Of a stretch of DNA of 64,000 nt, positions 30,719-42,326 are shown piece after piece. Position numbers and translations under genes: made by a program. The DNA is from Bactrocera neohumeralis (lineage: Eukaryota > Arthropoda > Insecta > Diptera > Tephritidae). The notes beneath the pieces are model-generated. The model was not told where the DNA came from. It saw only the letters and a list, made by a program, of their open reading frames with translations, and made no database searches. The stretch lies in contig NW_026089623.1 in assembly GCF_024586455.1 (NCBI RefSeq), forward strand, positions 12,918,784 to 12,982,783, in the 5' to 3' direction. How positions within the stretch are numbered: position 1 is the stretch's first letter; each line of letters begins with the position of its first letter.

Positions 30719-31633
30719 TTACACGATTATAGCCGAGTTAACAACAGCGCGCCAGTCGTTTCTACTTTTCGCTATGTGGCGCCAATTGGATATTCCAAGC
30801 GTAGCCAGGTCCTTCTCTACCTGGTCCTTCCAACGGAGTGGAGGTCTTCCATATAGCAGGACGGGAATTATGAGTGACTTATAGAGTTTGGTTTTTGTTC
30901 GTCGAGTGAGGACTTTGCTTCTCAATTGCCTACTCCGTCCGAAGTAGCACCTGTTGGCAAGAGTTATTCTGCGTTGGATTTCCAGGCTGACATTGTTGGT
31001 GGTGTTTACGCTGGTTCCAAGATAGACGAAATTATCTACGACTTCAAATTTATGACTGTCAACAGTGACGTGAGAGCCAAGTCGCGACTGCGACGACAGT
31101 TTGTTTGATGACAGGAGATATTTCTTCTTGTCCTCGTTCACTGCCAGATCCATCTGCTTTGCTTCCTTGTCCAGTCTGGAGAAAGCAGAACTAACGGCGC
31201 GGGTGTTGAGGCCGATGATATCAATATCATCGGCATACGCCAGCAGCTGTACACTCTTATAGAAGATGGTACCTTCTCTATTTAGTTCTGCAGCTCAAAT
31301 TATTTTCTCCAGAAGCAGGTTGAAGAAGTCGCACGATAGGGAGTCGCCTTGTCTGAAACCTCGTTCTGACGGAGCTTTTGGTGTTCCTCAATGTCAGTTT
31401 ACACAGCCGTATTAGTTTTGCGGGGATACAAAATTTAGACATCGCGTCATAAAGGCAGTTCCTTTTCGTGCTGTCAAAAGCAGCTTTGAAATCGACGAAG
31501 AGGTGGTGTGTGTCGATTCTCCTTTCACCGGTCTTTTCCAAGATTTGGTGCATGGTGAATATCTGGTCGGTTGTTGATTTTCCAGGTCTAAAGCCACACT
31601 GATAAGGTCCAATCAGTTTGTTGACGCTGGGCT
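30719..31633 (-). pseudogene. LINE reverse transcriptase, central and C-terminal part
   Basis: The minus strand gives GPYQCGFRPGKSTTDQIF, HLFVDFKAAFDS (RT motif A with the first catalytic Asp), then near 31230 a YADDIDII-like motif C out of frame, then VDNFVYLGTSV and RRITLANRCYFGRSRQLRSK. It ends after a deletion with RWKDQVEKDLATLGISNW. Several frame changes (31280, 31155) kill it. Confidence 0.8.
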
Positions 31634-31637
31634 TTAA

Positions 31638-34062
31638 CCCTGCTTTCATAACGTACGTCTGAGAGGCGCACGACCTCTTTTCATTTTGCTCTCCCTCCTA
31701 CAACTTTTTTCACAACGCATGCATATTTGAATTTATCTCAGTGGTTACATAAAGCATTTCAGTGGTAGTTGACTTTTCGTGGTAAGTTTTGTATATTCTG
31801 AGAAATTGTCAAGCCATACGTCTCCGAGACGTGTGTTTATGTTTTGTGCTATTTTTACAAATTTTGAGTGATTATTAGTTATTGTGTTTCTTATTCAAAT
31901 TTAGTACATATAAGTATAAATAAAAGCAAAATGGAAAAAGATGGAATATTAGACGACGCGCTAATAGCTGCTTATCTAACAAATCAAGATGAATGTAGTT
32001 CAACAGAAAATGAAAGTGAAATAGGAGATGCTGTATTGGAAGATGATATTCAAAGCGACGCGGAAGATGAAGATCTTAATGTGCAGGAGAATTGCGGAAA
32101 TATATTGCCAGACCCGGAACACGAAGAATCCAACAATAATAGTTCGTCTTTAGACTGCCGGATAGTAAGAGTACTTCAGCCAACATTAAGGAGCAAAAGT
32201 CAATATTGTTGGACTACCTCGAAGGGAATAAATGCCGGTAGAGTTCTATCGATGAATGTTGTTCGAACAATAAGAGGTCCCACAAGAGCATGTAAAGGAT
32301 TATGTGATCCGATTTCATCTTTCAATGCTTTTTTTACTGATGAAATAATATCAGAAATAGTGCAGTGGACGAATGCAGAGATATCTCTATCACGAACAAC
32401 TAATTTGACTAGCAAGACGTTCGCAGATACTAATTGTCTTGAAATTCGTGCTCTTCTTGGCGTACTGACTTTGACCGCAGTTTTGAAGGACAATCACTTG
32501 TCAGCTAGTGAGTTATTCAATACAACCTACAGTGGAGACAGGTATATTGCTGCTATGAGTCGTGATAGGTTCAATTTTTTAATTAGTAGGCTGCGAACGG
32601 ATGATAAGGCATTGAGACTTGCTCTGCGCCCCACCGATGCTTTTGTACCTGTCAGAAAGGTGTGGGATCTCTTAATAAAACAATGCAACGATAATTATAC
32701 TCCAGGAAGCTACAATACAATCGACGAACAGCTGTTAGCTTTTCGTGGCCGTTGTCCTTTCAAAATGTATTTACCTAGTAAGCCGAATAAGTATGGCATA
32801 AAAATCGTTATGATTTGTGATAGCGCTACTAAATATCTATATGTTCAATGCTATCCCATATTTGGGCAAAACAACAAGAACTTCAACGATGCCATTAGGT
32901 GAATACTATGTGAAAGAGTTAACCAGACCAATACATGGTACCTGTCGCAACATTACTTGCGATAATTGGTTTACCTCCGTACAACTAGCAAAGAGCTTGC
33001 TAAAAGAGCCTTATAAGTTGACCATTGTTGGAACAATAAGATCCAACAAGCGAGAAATACCTGAGCAAATGAAAAATTCGCGCTCAAGACCAGTTGGCAC
33101 AACAATGTTTTGTTTTGATGGTCCTTTAACTTTAGCGTCATATAAACCTAAGCCATCAAAGATGGTATATTTGCTATCTTCCTGCAATGAACCAGGCACA
33201 ATAAACCAAACTTCTGGAAAGCCGGACATTATATTACACTACAACCAGACAAAGGGAGGTGTCGACACATTCGACCAGATGTGTTCACTCATGTCGTGTT
33301 CCAGAAAAACGAATAGGTGGCCCATGGCTGTATTTTATGGCATGCTTAATATTTCGTTTATAAACTCGTATGTCATTTACTGCCATAATATGATTTCCAC
33401 GGGCAAAAAGCCGTTGAATCGAAAGGAGTTTATGAAGGTACTCTCTATGTCATTATCAATGCCTTGGATGGAAAAAAGACGGGAAATACTAACATTGTCC
33501 AAAAGTTTGCGATGCAGTATTGCAGCTACTATGCCTGCGGAAGCACCCAACCATGATAGCAATAGAAACGAAGAACCATCTTCTTCCAAAAAAAGAAAAT
33601 ATTGCGCGTTTTGTCCATCGAAAATTCGTCGTATGTCCAAAATGAAATGTTTTAAGTGTGAAAAATCCGTATGTAACGAGCACAAAATTTTAGTTTGTAA
33701 CTCATGTACATAAATATTTAAAATGTGCAAAAATGCTATAAAACATGTTACCAGCTTTTTAAAGTCAATAAAAAACTAAAAGAAATAAAATTTATTTTAA
33801 TATTTAAACAAACACTTAGTCCCATTCGGAGAAGACTGTCTTTTTAAGTAGGCGTTTTGAAACAAACGAAACTCATAAAAAAAGTAAAAGAAATAAATAA
33901 AGTAATTGAAAATGCATTGAACTTTATTTAGTAAGTAAGAAAAAATTAAATTATCTAAGTATAAAGTTTCGTGGTATCCAATGAAAGCCCAAAAGAAACG
34001 ATACGTCTACCAGACGTATCATTATGATTTAAAGGGTTAAAAATAACGTTATGAAGGCAGGG
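31638..34062 (+). mobile_element. piggyBac-family transposon
   Basis: It is flanked by TTAA on both sides (31634-31637 and 34063-34066). The ends are CCCTGCTTTCATAACGT and, reverse-complemented, CCCTGCCTTCATAACGT, matching at 16 of 17 bases. Subterminal palindromes tacgtct-ccg-agacgt (31817) and gatacgtct-acc-agacgtatc (34000) resemble transposase sites. At 2425 bp it is full length for the family, and the transposase frame is nearly whole. It sits in the RT of the LINE, so it is younger than that. Confidence 0.92.
31931..33713 (+). pseudogene. piggyBac transposase with one frameshift
   Basis: The start ATG is at 31931 (MEKDGILDDALIAAYL), with an acidic N-terminus to about residue 80. The DDD residues are visible in NTIDEQLLAFRGRCPFK (first Asp), RNITCDNWFTSVQLAK (second) and NQTKGGVDTFDQMCS (third). 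The C-terminus is a Cys/His zinc domain (CAFCPSKIRRMSKMKCFKC, then CNEHKILVCNSC). The frame changes once near 32850; both sides are otherwise open (to 32902, and from 32817 to 33713). Length is about 590 residues, normal for the family. It catalyses cut-and-paste at TTAA; this copy is probably inactive because of the shift. Confidence 0.9.
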
Positions 34063-34066
34063 TTAA

Positions 34067-34720
34067 TCTTTGACACAATACGCTCGATAGAACCTTATAT
34101 GCGATATTGAGGAGGCTAATTCCACGGTAGTTTGCGCAGATTGTGGGGTCTCCTTGTTTATGGATAGGGCAGAGAACACTTAAATTCCAATCGTTGGGCT
34201 TGCTTTCGTCCGACCCTATTTTACAATGAAGCTGATGCATGCTCCTTATCAGTTCTTCGCCGCTTTGTTGTTTTTCAGACCGGTAATTGCTATTCGAACT
34301 TCTTCTTGGTCGGGCAATGGAACGTCTGCTCCATCGTCATCGATTGGGGAATCGAGTTCGCCTTCTCCTGGTGTTGTCCGTTCACTGCCTTTCAGCAACC
34401 TGGAGAAGTGTTCACTCCATAACCTAAGTATGCTCTGGGCATCGGTGATTATCACCTTTGGGGGTTCTACAAGAGTATGCTCCGGTGTTGAAACCTTTTG
34501 TAAGCCGCCGCATTTTTTCATTGAATTTTCGAACATTACCCCTGTCGGCCAGCTTATCAAGCTCTTCATACTCGCGCATTTCTGTCTGCTGTGAAATGCC
34601 GTCCCACAGTTCCCTTATACCGAGTTGTTGACGAGTGCTCTCAGAGAGCAGGAGTGCAAGCCGCACGTCTAGAATATTGGAGACATGTCTTCCGTCTATC
34701 ACAACATGATCGATCTGGTT
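34067..34720 (-). pseudogene. LINE linker and RT start
   Basis: Minus frames 34702-34424 (IDGRHVSNILDVRLAL, REYEELDKLADRGNVRKF), 34569-34249 (ILRLWSEHFSRLLKG, ITGLKNNKAAKN) and 34240-34049 (WNLSVLCPIHKQGDP, ANYRGISLLNIAYKVLS) give the region between endonuclease and RT and the first RT motifs. The three frames overlap, so at least two shifts exist. They continue beyond the piggyBac. Confidence 0.75.
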
Positions 34721-35469
34721 TGTGGTTTTTCGATCCGGAGACAGCCAGGTAGCTTGATGTATCTTCTTATTCTGGAATACTACAGATAACCATATTTCGG
34801 GCCCCGGCGAAGTCGATCAGCCTCAACCCATTTGGGTATGTTGCCTCGTGGAGGCTGAATTTATCGACGTTGTGTCAAAGATACCTTCTTCGCCCACCCT
34901 GGCGTTAAAGTCGCCAAGCACGATTTTGACATCGTGGCGGGGTAAGCTCCATAAATGCGCTCCAAGCACTCATAACAGGCATCTTTGGTCACATAGTCCT
35001 TCTCTTCCGTGGGGGCGTGGGCGCAGATCAGCGATATGTTGAAGAACCTCGCTTTGATGCGGATTGTGGCTAGACGTTCATTTACCGTAGTAAATGCCAC
35101 AAGGAACTACTCGTCTCTGTCCTTGTTCCGTCCATCGCATTTCTTGAATGACGGTGATGTCAGCCTTTATTTTCACGAGGACATCAACCAGCTGGGCAGC
35201 GGCACCTTTCCAATTAAGGGTCCGGACATTCCAGGTGCAGGCCCTCAAATCGTGTTCCTTATTTCGTTTGCCATGGTCGTCATCAAAAGGGGGTCTCTCA
35301 TCCGAGGCTGTCGTTTAGTTTTCATTGGTACTGTGTTTTACGTGGCGGGTCTAAAACCCAGGGCACAACCCTATGTAGGGGATACTTCGCCTTCTCACTT
35401 TAGCTCGCCTTTAAACAGATGTTCTTAGGCTACCCAGAGGATACTTGGTCAAAGACCGAAAGTCGTCAG
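34721..35469 (-). pseudogene. LINE endonuclease and 5' region
   Basis: The minus frame 35100-34861 has RLATIRIKARFFNISLICAH and APTEEKDYVTKDA, the core of an apurinic-type endonuclease like those labelled craniofacial development protein 2-like in RTE elements. Downstream the NARVG-like and KTTNQIDH-type parts are present but out of frame (34900-34720). 35430-35469 is the likely 5' untranslated start. Confidence 0.7.
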
Positions 35470-36437
35470 CTGCTTGAGTCATATGTAAAAGAATCGTTTC
35501 TGGCCACTCCCAAGTGAATGGCGATATATTTCATTATATCTCTTGTGTTTACTGGCTTGAAGTTACAAATGGGATTTAAACGTTTGATAATATTGGTGGC
35601 GCATTCATTGTTTATTTCTTTGTTTTCATTATTATAGACTTTATTCATTCTTTCAAATTAGGATTGTGTGTCTGTATATTCTAGCTGATAGCCGTTGGGG
35701 TCTGGGTAGGGGATTATTTTGAGTGTATGTTAGCAAATAGTTAGTAAGTATGTGCGATATAATCAGTAATTGATTATCATGGTAATTTATCCAAGTGGAT
35801 GTCTGAATGCTTAAAATATTTTGGCTGTCAACGTTTTCGAGTTTGTCGTAATTCAATAGTTTGGGGTTAAACAGTCCTAGTCTAGAGAGTTGCATTCCCA
35901 TTTCTATGTCTTCTATGTATTTCAAAAATTGCATTAGTTCGTATAAAAGGGGGTTAATTTGGTTCTCAATGTTTATAGTGTTTTCCATGTTTTGCATTCC
36001 AGTGTTTATTAGTTGTATGGCGTCGCTCAATTCATGTACCCTCCCCGAGACATACGTCCTTGCCTCAAATTTTTTTGATTCTCTGAGCGATCGTTATCGT
36101 CAAGTGTTCCAAAAAGGTATCTCAAGGATCAGCCCACAATGTTAAAAACTCCACGTTTCTCTCTGCGCTTGTGGTGTTAGGTTATCTCATTCAACTCTCT
36201 TCTTAATTTATTGTATAAAAATTTGATTTGTGGTGCCTGGTAACCGCCACGCAGCTTTTCTTCAAAGTAATCTGTTACATAGTTTATTTTTGTCAAGTTG
36301 ATGGTTAAACAATGATGTTCAAAGGATGATGGTATCTGGATTGGTTTGTCCGAAAAAAAGAGATGTCCGTAGCTGGTGGTAATGTCATTTATTTGGATTT
36401 GTTGTGTGTGGCCTGTGCCAGTCAAAATGAGCAGCAA
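35470..36437 (-). pseudogene. env: Env remnant of element 3
   Basis: A minus frame starts near 36437 with a hydrophobic leader (LLILTGTGHTQQIQI) and continues to about 36177. A second frame (36030-35653) carries a Leu/Ile-rich helical stretch (LYELMQFLKYIEDIEMGMQL), and a third (35648-35466) ends at the LINE junction. Three frames and the joint near 36145-36040 show large internal deletions. The fusion region and membrane anchor are not seen. The identity is supported by position after integrase. Confidence 0.55.
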
Positions 36438-36444
36438 TGCTACT

Positions 36445-36755
36445 GTGCACCAAGTACCTGTGGAGTTGTGATCTGATTAATTTTCTTACGTTTTTTAAAT
36501 TGTGTTTTGTAATAATGGGTAACTCTGTCTCTGTTAGTGATCTTGAAATGATCTGCGTCTGTTTGTTCTACAATTTTGTTTGGTTTAAATGGATTTTCTA
36601 ATTTGCCTTTCTATAGGGGCCCTTTATGTATCTGGTGTCAACTTCATATTCTTATCTGTCAATGTTAATTTTGTTTATTTTATTTTCTTTGTTTTCCTGA
36701 GTAGGATCCTCAGAAATTAAATATTTTAATTTTTTAAATGCAGAGACATATTCCG
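36445..36755 (-). pseudogene. integrase C-terminal fragment of element 3
   Basis: The minus strand shows broken frames with KLENPFKPNKIVEQTDADHF and KITNRDRVTHYYKTQFKKRK, the tail of errantivirus integrase that overlaps the env start. The zinc and catalytic domains are missing between here and RT. Confidence 0.6.
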
Positions 36756-36759
36756 GGTT

Positions 36760-38115
36760 TTAAATGTCGAGCTTTGTGTCTTTTTTCAAACTCCTAGTCA
36801 TGGGTTTTGCAATGTCTGGAAAATTCGGAATGAATTTGCGGTAATGCCCTGTAAGTCCCAGGAAAGCTTTTATTTCCTTTGGTTTAGTGGGGATTGGACA
36901 TTTTTGTATGGCTTTAATTTTCTCAGGGTTAGGTTTTATGTCGTCTGGTGTCAGAATGTGTCCCAAAAATTTTGTTTCTTGTTTTAAAAACTCACATTTG
37001 TCGAGTTGTAGCTTCAAGTTAGCTTCGGCTAGTTTTTCAAAAACCAACTCGAGTGACCTCAAGTGTTCGTCGAGGGATGCTGAAAACACTATTATGTCGT
37101 CTAGGTATGCGAGACAGTGTTTATTTATAAGTGGGCGTAAATTGTCATTCATGCAACATTGAAAGGTGGATGGTGCATTTTTAAGTCCGAATAGCAAATA
37201 CTCGTAATGGCCGTGTTTAGTGGAAAAGCCCGTTTTTGAAATAGATTCCGGGTCCATCTGAATTTGGTGAAAACCCTTGGCCAAATCAATAGTGGTGAAA
37301 TAATTGCAACTTCCCAACTTCCCAAGACTTCGTCCATGTCTGTTACTAACAGTTTTTTCGTTTAATTTTCGGTAGCCTATTACACTTTTGTTTGCCTGAT
37401 GCGTCTTGTTTCTTTGAGGCCACCCAGATGGGGCTACTATAGGGCGAGTTACTTGTACGTATTGTTTCCTGATTCAGCATGTCCTTTACCTGACTCTCAA
37501 CCTCTTGCTCGTAGGCTTGAGGATAACTGTATGATTTAGAATAAATGGGTAAATTGTGTTTGGTATTGATTGGTAAATGTCAACTTGTCACTTTCATGAT
37601 ATTGTATATGATGGTACCTCTGCAAAAGAGAGCACGGTTTTTGGTTTTCCTCGAAATTAAGAAGTTCCAGTCTGAATGGGCTCGGTTTTGTGAATTGTGC
37701 ATCATGCCCTAAGAAATTTTGAGTTAGTGTATTATTGTCCTGCTGGTTTAGTATATTGTCAGGTGTGTGTTGGAAATGGTTTTGTTCCGGTACTGTGTTG
37801 TGGTTTATCAATGGATATTTGTTATTATAAAGAGTCACCTCTTGCTTATGATAATTTATCGCGGCCCTTGCCCGTGCTAACAACTTTCTTCCCAGCAAAA
37901 GATCGTAATTTTCAGAAAAAGGGTGGAGTAAAATTTCCTCTGAGGTTGGGAACAAAAATTTTGATGATATGGTTATGCTTTTAATTAAGATAAGTGGTCC
38001 TTTGCTGGTGTGAATCAGACATGTTGTATTCTGAACTGGTAGATTGACTGGGATATTACGTTGATCGTGGAACCGGTGTCAATAAGGCACTTTAAGGTTT
38101 TGTCTTTGTATTGTA
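36760..38115 (-). pseudogene. pol: protease-RT remnant of element 3
   Basis: The minus strand near 38100-38050 has CLIDTGSTINVI, the aspartic protease motif. 37955-37536 encodes the protease-RT link (NYDLLLGRKLLARARAAINY). 37317-36760 is a good RT piece: YFTTIDLAKGFHQIQMDPES (motif A), FGLKNAPSTFQ (B), CLAYLDDIIVFS (C, YxDD-type LDD), LGHILTPDDIKPNPEKI and AFLGLTGHYRKFIPNF. A shift near 37330 breaks the RT start. RNase H is absent after the LTRSLKKDTK segment. Confidence 0.85.
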
Positions 38116-38118
38116 TTA

Positions 38119-38655
38119 TTATATATTGGGCTTCCGGGGCTGGTAGCCGAAAATTTTCTGCTTGCTGGGTATCTGGTTCTTGTGTGTCCTCATCTGTCTC
38201 GTTTGTATCGGTCTGTTGGAATTGTGGTTGCTGTTGTCTGTTTGGTCATGGTATTCCGGATAATAACTCGAATAGTCAGAAGTCGGATAGTAAAGTAATA
38301 TTTGTTGCTGATAAGAAGCTTCCTTCCGAAGTCTTGACTTTTCAATACTCATTCTTTTCTGATCGCTATTGGATGGTCTCACTCTCTTAGTAGGTTGATT
38401 GGGTACAACAGAATTTGAATATGATGGATGTTGATTTTGGCATTGGAACTGTTGTCCAAAACGGCTCTAGTAAAATGTAGCTTGTCGATTGTGGATTGGG
38501 TTAGTTCGAGGTGTGTTTGGTGGTTGTTGGCTTGTTTGAGGATTATAATTTGGATGAGGTTGGAAATTTGGTTTAGGGTAGTTGGGTTTTGGGTGTAGGT
38601 AGGTAGGTAGGAGTGCAGCCCTATCGGGCTCAATTAGCACTTGATGTGCCATTTT
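38119..38655 (-). pseudogene. gag: gag C-terminal part of element 3
   Basis: Minus frames 38652-38467, 38633-38379 and 38382-38119 are Pro/Asn/Gln-rich (YLHPKPNYPKPNFQPHPNY, then HDQTDNSNHNSNRPIQTRQ), typical of the disordered tail of errantivirus Gag. It resumes exactly after the LOA-like LINE 3' end. Confidence 0.6.
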
Positions 38656-38688
38656 GATACACTATTCGTAGAACCCCTGTATCTGCTA

Positions 38689-41600
38689 TTACGTTTCACC
38701 TTCTCTCTCAAACCATTTTGAGGTTTCGATGAAACTACTTATGTCCGATATGCTTTTGGTGGAAATCCATTCAAGATTTGGTGCTTGGTGGATTCCGAGT
38801 GTTTTGTGTTGGATCTGTGCTAGAGCTGGGCATTCGCAGAGAAAGTGGAAGATTGTTTCCTTGTTCCCTGCTACTCCGCAGCCACGGCAGATATCGTTGT
38901 AGGGCAATCCCATTTTGGACGCATGTTCCCCAAATGGCCAGTGCCCTGTTGTGGTAGCTGTTATTCTGTAAATACTTTTTCTTGACCTATTTAATAAATC
39001 ATTTGTTCTTTTCCTGTCATATGTTGGCCATAATTGTTTAGTTATGACGCATTTTGTAATGTTTTTCCACCTGTTGTTTGCAATTTGCTGAAATTGTCTA
39101 TTGATCTCTCCTTTTATCGATCCTAGCGGGCTTGGTATTAGCTCCGCCTCGGATTCATTGAGGAAAGCTCCTGCCTTTGCCAACTCGTCTGCTTTTTCGT
39201 TACCGAAAAAGTTCCTGTGTCCGGGAACCCAGAACAAGTTTAGCTGGAGCTTGTCTTTTATTGAGCTTAGTGCTCTCTTGCAGCTGTGAACTATACTGGA
39301 ATTTGTCATGGGTGAAGACAATGCCAGGAGTGCCGCCTGGCTGTCCGTAAATATAGTTGCTTTATGTATATTTCCGTGGTTTTCTAATAGAACCTCGCAG
39401 GCTTTTTCTATGCCTAGTACTTCTGCTTGGAAAATGCTAGCCGAGTTCGGTAGACGTATAGAGAGAGATATGCCAAGATCAGTGGAGAATACCCCCGTGC
39501 CTACTCCGCAGTCCATTTTGGACCCGTCGGTATAGACTAAGGTGGTATCTTCCTCTACTAGTGAACCTCTTCTCCATTCTCGTCTAGATGGTATCCTCAC
39601 CTGGAAGTGTCTACTGAAATCCAGCTTTGGGAGAATGTAGTCTGATTTGTTAATAGTGAACTTGTTTAGAATTACACTATGTCCGTAGTTCAGCTGTTTC
39701 CAACCTCCTAATTCTTTTATTCTTATCGCCGCAATAGCTGCTGTTTTGTGAATAAAAATGTCCATTGGTAGTTGATGCAGGATCACATTGAGCGCATCAG
39801 TCGGACATGACCTGATTGCACCCGTAACACCCGCACATGCTGCTCTTTGTATTCCATTTAATTTTCTAATATTGTATTGTTTGTTTAGCGCTGGCCACCA
39901 TACCAGAGCTCCATATGTAAGTATAGGTCTTATGACGGCCGTATACATCCCCATCATTATACTTAGTTTAAGGCCCCAATTCTTGTTGACGATTTTCTTA
40001 CAAGTATAGTAGGCCATGTATGCTTTGTTTATTCTTTTTTCTATATTTATTTTCCAGGACAGTTTGGTGTCAATCTCCACCTCCAAGTATTTAGCTGTGG
40101 GGGATAGAGTGAGTGTTGTACCGTTTAGTACCGGAAGTTGAAACTGAGGTATTTTGGTTCTGCTAGTGAATAGCATCAGTTCTGTTTTGTTCGGGTTAAC
40201 TCCTAAACCATTGTTTTTAGCCCATAGGTTTAACCTACGAAGTGCTCTTTCCATAATCTCGCTGACTGTTGAAGGAAACATGCCTGAAACCAACAACACT
40301 ATATCGTCTGCATACGCTACTGCTTTCACTCCTTCCCGTTTAGTTGGAGTAGTATTTCGTTCAGCGCTGCAACCCAAAGAATCGGAGAGAGGACCCCCCC
40401 TTGAGGCGTTCCTCTACTCACATAGCTTGTTTGTGTTGCAGCGCCGTTTGAAGCTATAATCTTCCTATTCTCAAGCATCGATAGTATCCATCTGCACACA
40501 GTGTCGTCTATGCCACCATGTGCCAGAGAATTAATTATATCATTTACTTCTATGTTGTTGAAGGCGCCCTCTATATCTAGAACAGCAGCCATGGTGTATT
40601 GTTTGTGGTGTAGTGATTTTTCAATTACACTTATCACCTCGTGAAGGGCAGTTTCGGTTGATCGGCCCTTTATGTACGCATGTTGGGACCTCGATAACTT
40701 CTCCGCCATTACCGTTCTTACGTGTAAATCTATTAGCCTTTCTAGTACCTTCAGCATACAGGAGGTAAGGTTTATAGGTCTAAAATCCTTGGCATTCTCG
40801 TGTGTTCTTCTGCCTGGTTTTGGAAGGAACACAACTTTACTCCTTTTCCAACTTCATGGGATGTAAGATAGTTGAATGCTAGCCTTGTATATATTTTCAA
40901 GCCTTAGAACCATTGGTTCTACTAGTTTTTGCAGCATTATGGGCATAATCCCGTCAGGACCTGCCGCTTTAAATGGTACAAAACTTTTTATGGCATATTT
41001 GATTTTACTTTTGTCTACTATTTGGCTTCGATAGTCAGCTGCATTCAGCGGTGGTTCTGGTTGAACCCTCGTTGAAGGTTTTTGCTGGCTCCCGGAGAAG
41101 TGCGTTGTGATTAGTACCTCCAGAGACTCTTTTGCCGAGGAGGTCCAATCACTTCCCTCCGCCCTAATGTAGGCAGTGTTAATATGATCTTTGGATAGCA
41201 TTTTACTCAGCCTAGCGGCTTCTCTGCAACTTTCTATCGATGTGCAGAAAGATTGCCATGAGTCCTTTTTAGCTTTCCTGACTGCTTTTTTGTATTCTTT
41301 CATAATGTCTTTATATGGCTGCCAGATTTTGGTTCTAAAACTCTCATTGAAAGTTTTCCTTAGTTGTGTTCTCAAACTCTTAAGTTCACTGTTCCACGAA
41401 GGAAGAGACTTTCTCTTTTTCAAAACTGTTAGCGGAGTAGATTTATTCAAAGTTGTGGTTAAAATTTTTTCCAACTTCTCTACTTCTGAATCTAATTCCT
41501 CAGGATTTCTGATACTCTTGTTGCCTCCCTTTTCAAGGCATTTTGTTGCTATACTGGTAAATTTTCCCCATGCCGTTCTTCTAGGGTTCCGGTATGTGAG

Positions 41601-42326
41601 AGGCGCACTGTACTTCTCGCGGATGCTGAAGAGTATCCAAGAGTGATCCGACATGGAAGGCTCATCGGATACCCTCCAGTTATTCACAACGAGACTGTCT
41701 GTGTCTGTTGATAGCGTGAAGTCAAGCACTTCCTCCCACCCCGGAAACCTATCCGAGCTTGGGAAAGTAAATGTTGGCTTATCGCCCTTGTTGCAAATAC
41801 TTAGATTACTATTCAAAATATACTGCAAGAGTGACTCACCTCTGGTGTTTATATTGGAGCTACCCCATACGGTGTGCCTTGCGTTTGCATCACACCCTAT
41901 TAGGATATCATCCCTCCTGTTCTCCTCTACTAGTCTGGCGAGCGGGCCCGGTGGTAAGTCTTCGTCATGGGCCAAGTAGGCCGAGACCAAGAAGAAGGGC
42001 TTTTCCTTCTGTTCCACCTTTACCACTGTGATATCTGCTGTGCTGTAATTAGGACAAATAAATGCATTTATACTTCTATTTTTATTGATAAGAATGCATG
42101 CCCTAGGTTTACCTCTGTTCCGTGTGTAAAACAGGTTATAGTTACTGCTTTTTAGCCCTTTAATGGAATCATCATTGATCCAGGGCTCCTGTACTAGGCT
42201 GATGTCGATGCCCCTCTCGTTCACGAGGGTTGTCAGATTCGCTGTAGCACTCTTCGAGTGCTGCAGGTTTATCTGTACACATCTAAGGTTGTTATTGGGC
42301 ATCTCGGGTTTCTTCGATGCCCACAT
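38689..42326 (-). pseudogene. LINE ORF2: endonuclease, RT and RNase H
   Basis: Frame 1 (42326-40854) opens with LRCVQINLQHSKSATANL and has LVQEPWI, GCDANARHTVWGSSNINTRG and SMSDHSWILFSI (endonuclease), then FKAAGPDGIMP. Frame 2 (40832-40326) has AKDFRPINLTSCMLKVLERL, MAAVLDIEGAFNNIE (motif A) and SRGTPQGGVLSPILW (B). Frame 3 (40377-38689) has KAVAYADDIVLLVSG (motif C) and RNase H (VYTDGSKMDCGVGTG, FQAEVLGIEKAC, IFTDSQAAL), then a Cys-His stretch (CRGCGVAGNKETIFHFLCEC). Only two frameshifts (near 40850 and 40350) separate it from an open gene. Confidence 0.9.

Larger units (their letters stand above)
30687..35469 (-). mobile_element. RTE-like LINE, split by a piggyBac
   Basis: On the minus strand: endonuclease (35420-34720), RT start (34702-34067), piggyBac (31638-34062), RT remainder (31633-30719), and an AAGAAGAAGAAG tail at 30701-30687. 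One insertion is likely because the RT reads on both sides of the piggyBac join at the TTAA site. An internal deletion near 30850 brings the end of RT close to a C-terminal RWKDQVEKDL segment. The clade is named from the overall look of the RT and endonuclease and is uncertain. Confidence 0.75.
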
